From Verrucomicrobiota bacterium (GTDB lineage Bacteria > Verrucomicrobiota > Verrucomicrobiae > Chthoniobacterales > UBA10450): a DNA stretch of 6,895 nt. Location: NCBI GenBank assembly GCA_005887855.1, contig VBQB01000017.1, positions 1 to 6,895 of the forward strand, read 5' to 3'. The position numbers and the translations under genes were made by a program. The first letter of the stretch is position 1, and the number at the start of each line of letters is the position of its first letter. Of this stretch, positions 6,298-6,895 are shown piece by piece. The notes beneath the pieces are model-generated. The model had not been told where the DNA came from. It did no database searches and saw nothing but the letters and a program-made list of their open reading frames with translations.

Positions 6298-6567
6298 ATG
6301 AATGCACAAACAAACACGACAGATCAATCAGAGAATCAACACGAGTCCACCTACGCGCTTCTGATTCGCTCGGAAGAAAAGAGCCGCAACGTCATCGAGA
6401 TGGCAATTTATCCGATCTTGATTCTCGGCGCGGTCATTGCCATCTGGCAGTTCGCGCAGCAACCGGTCAACATTCCGGCAGCTGGACTGGACGCAGGAGG
6501 CTGCGTCGCTTGCGTCGACGACCTTCGGGCACTGCGTCAAGTGCGACATCCGGAAGTCAAAGGATAA
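6298..6567 (+). CDS. Small single-span membrane protein with a CxxC motif
   Basis: An 89-residue protein preceded by AAGG at 6287-6290, with a 7-nt spacer to the ATG at 6298. Residues 1-34 are polar (MNAQTNTTDQSENQHESTYA, then LLIRSEEKSRNVIE), followed by one hydrophobic span at about 36-54 (AIYPILILGAVIAIWQF) and a short outer or periplasmic tail with C-V-A-C at residues 69-72. Function is not recognised. The C-terminus is less certain: after the CxxC the other plus frame also looks coding (STTFGHCVKCDIRKSKDK, ending in TAG at 6577). It sits 76 nt before a DJ-1/PfpI-like gene whose leader and first codons resemble its own, so the two may be a regulatory unit. Confidence 0.65.
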   Translation: MNAQTNTTDQSENQHESTYALLIRSEEKSRNVIEMAIYPILILGAVIAIWQFAQQPVNIPAAGLDAGGCVACVDDLRALRQVRHPEVKG

Positions 6568-6596
6568 AGAAAAGTAGCCACTTGGCAGAAACGTGG

Positions 6597-6619
6597 TGAT
6601 TATTGGCATTGCTGCCAAT
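6597..6619 (+). promoter_or_regulatory. Perfect inverted repeat in the leader of the DJ-1/PfpI-like gene
   Basis: ATTGGCATTGCTGCCAAT at 6602-6619 is a perfect inverted repeat with 7-bp arms and a 4-nt centre. It forms the second copy of the 21-bp leader element (6597-6617), 47 nt before the ATG at 6644. A further ATTGCTGCCA copy (6635-6644) overlaps the start codon. No T-run follows the stem, so it is not a terminator of the upstream gene; a protein-binding operator is more likely. Confidence 0.55.
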
Positions 6620-6643
6620 CGCGGTTGCGAGATAATTGCTGCC

Positions 6644-6895
6644 ATGAATGCACGAACAAGTTCCATAAATCGAAAAGATCTAGTCAATGCCGCGGCGAGA
6701 TCCGGTTTGATCGCTGCGCTTGCTCTCTTCGTTGTCGGTCAGCTTTCCGCGAACGCAGCTTCGATCGAAACCACGGGCAGTTCCGGCGTTAACAAACAAG
6801 CGGGCAAAGCAAACTCGCTCAAGCCTCCAGCCCAAGGCCAGATCCCGGTTGCCTTCGTTATTTCAGACGGCGCAGTCATCATCGACTTCTGCGGA
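6644..6895 (+). CDS. Exported DJ-1/PfpI-family protein, N-terminal part (runs off the right edge)
   Basis: 84 codons are visible to the edge. Residues 1-38 form an export signal: MNARTSSINRKDLVNAAARS, a hydrophobic core GLIAALALFVVGQL, and likely cleavage after S-A-N-A. The N-R-K-D-L-V piece before the core resembles a twin-arginine (Tat) motif with Lys in place of the second Arg. After a polar linker rich in K, S, G and Q, the sequence IPVAFVISDGAVIIDFCG matches the first beta-strand and helix opening of DJ-1/PfpI (class I glutamine-amidotransferase-like) proteins ('VAFV-x-x-x-GA-x-x-ID-F-x-GP'). The nucleophile-elbow Cys of the family would lie beyond the window. Shine-Dalgarno is weak. Product activity (protease, chaperone, isocyanide hydratase-like or regulator-like) cannot be told from this part. 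Confidence 0.75.
   Translation, partial: MNARTSSINRKDLVNAAARSGLIAALALFVVGQLSANAASIETTGSSGVNKQAGKANSLKPPAQGQIPVAFVISDGAVIIDFCG

Noticed and set aside
6602..6619. Palindrome read as a terminator of the 6298 gene
   Set aside because: No T-run follows on either strand and a matching imperfect copy lies in the leader of another gene, which fits an operator better.

Overview
The window looks like an accessory or housekeeping-poor stretch of a soil-type bacterial genome. Family composition (an exported lipocalin-like 'WKLNEAKSK' protein, a TolB/FlgO-like TPR membrane protein with the 'FFxELKRRNVYRVAV' N-terminus, an AraC regulator with a DUF6597-like sensor half), moderately high GC, weak Shine-Dalgarno sites and frequent GTG starts would fit Verrucomicrobiota (Chthoniobacterales-like) or Acidobacteriota. 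This is inference from recalled family resemblance. No rRNA, tRNA, CRISPR array, transposase or phage gene was seen.

Layout. On the minus strand at the left edge is the start of an exported protein (73 to the edge; only the signal peptide is inside the window), and upstream of it a four-helix DMT/SMR-type membrane protein (635-201). A gap with decayed-looking plus-strand reading frames (about 660-867) precedes a small exported beta-rich protein (899-1363, plus), which ends at a convincing hairpin terminator (1391-1422). From 3381 down to 1442 lies a minus-strand cluster: a DUF6597/AraC regulator, an exported protein whose reading frame appears broken by one missing T next to its start, a four-helix membrane protein, and a C-terminal remnant of another protein. 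The spacings (21 and 11 nt) suggest one transcript, with the AraC protein as a possible regulator of its own cluster.

A divergent plus-strand gene (3685-5475) encodes a 596-residue protein: membrane N-terminus, TolB/FlgO-like domain and a long TPR array. After a non-coding stretch with a 7-bp tandem repeat come, on the minus strand, an antibiotic-biosynthesis-monooxygenase-like protein (6007-5639) and a 54-residue small protein (6263-6099).

The right end carries two plus-strand genes: a small single-span membrane protein (6298-6567) and the start of an exported DJ-1/PfpI-like protein with a Tat-like leader (6644 to the edge). Their leaders share a 21-bp element at the same 47-nt distance from the start codon, plus nearly identical first codons. 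In the second leader it contains a perfect 7-4-7 inverted repeat. This is the strongest unexplained signal in the window and suggests that the two genes share a regulator or that their 5' ends were duplicated.
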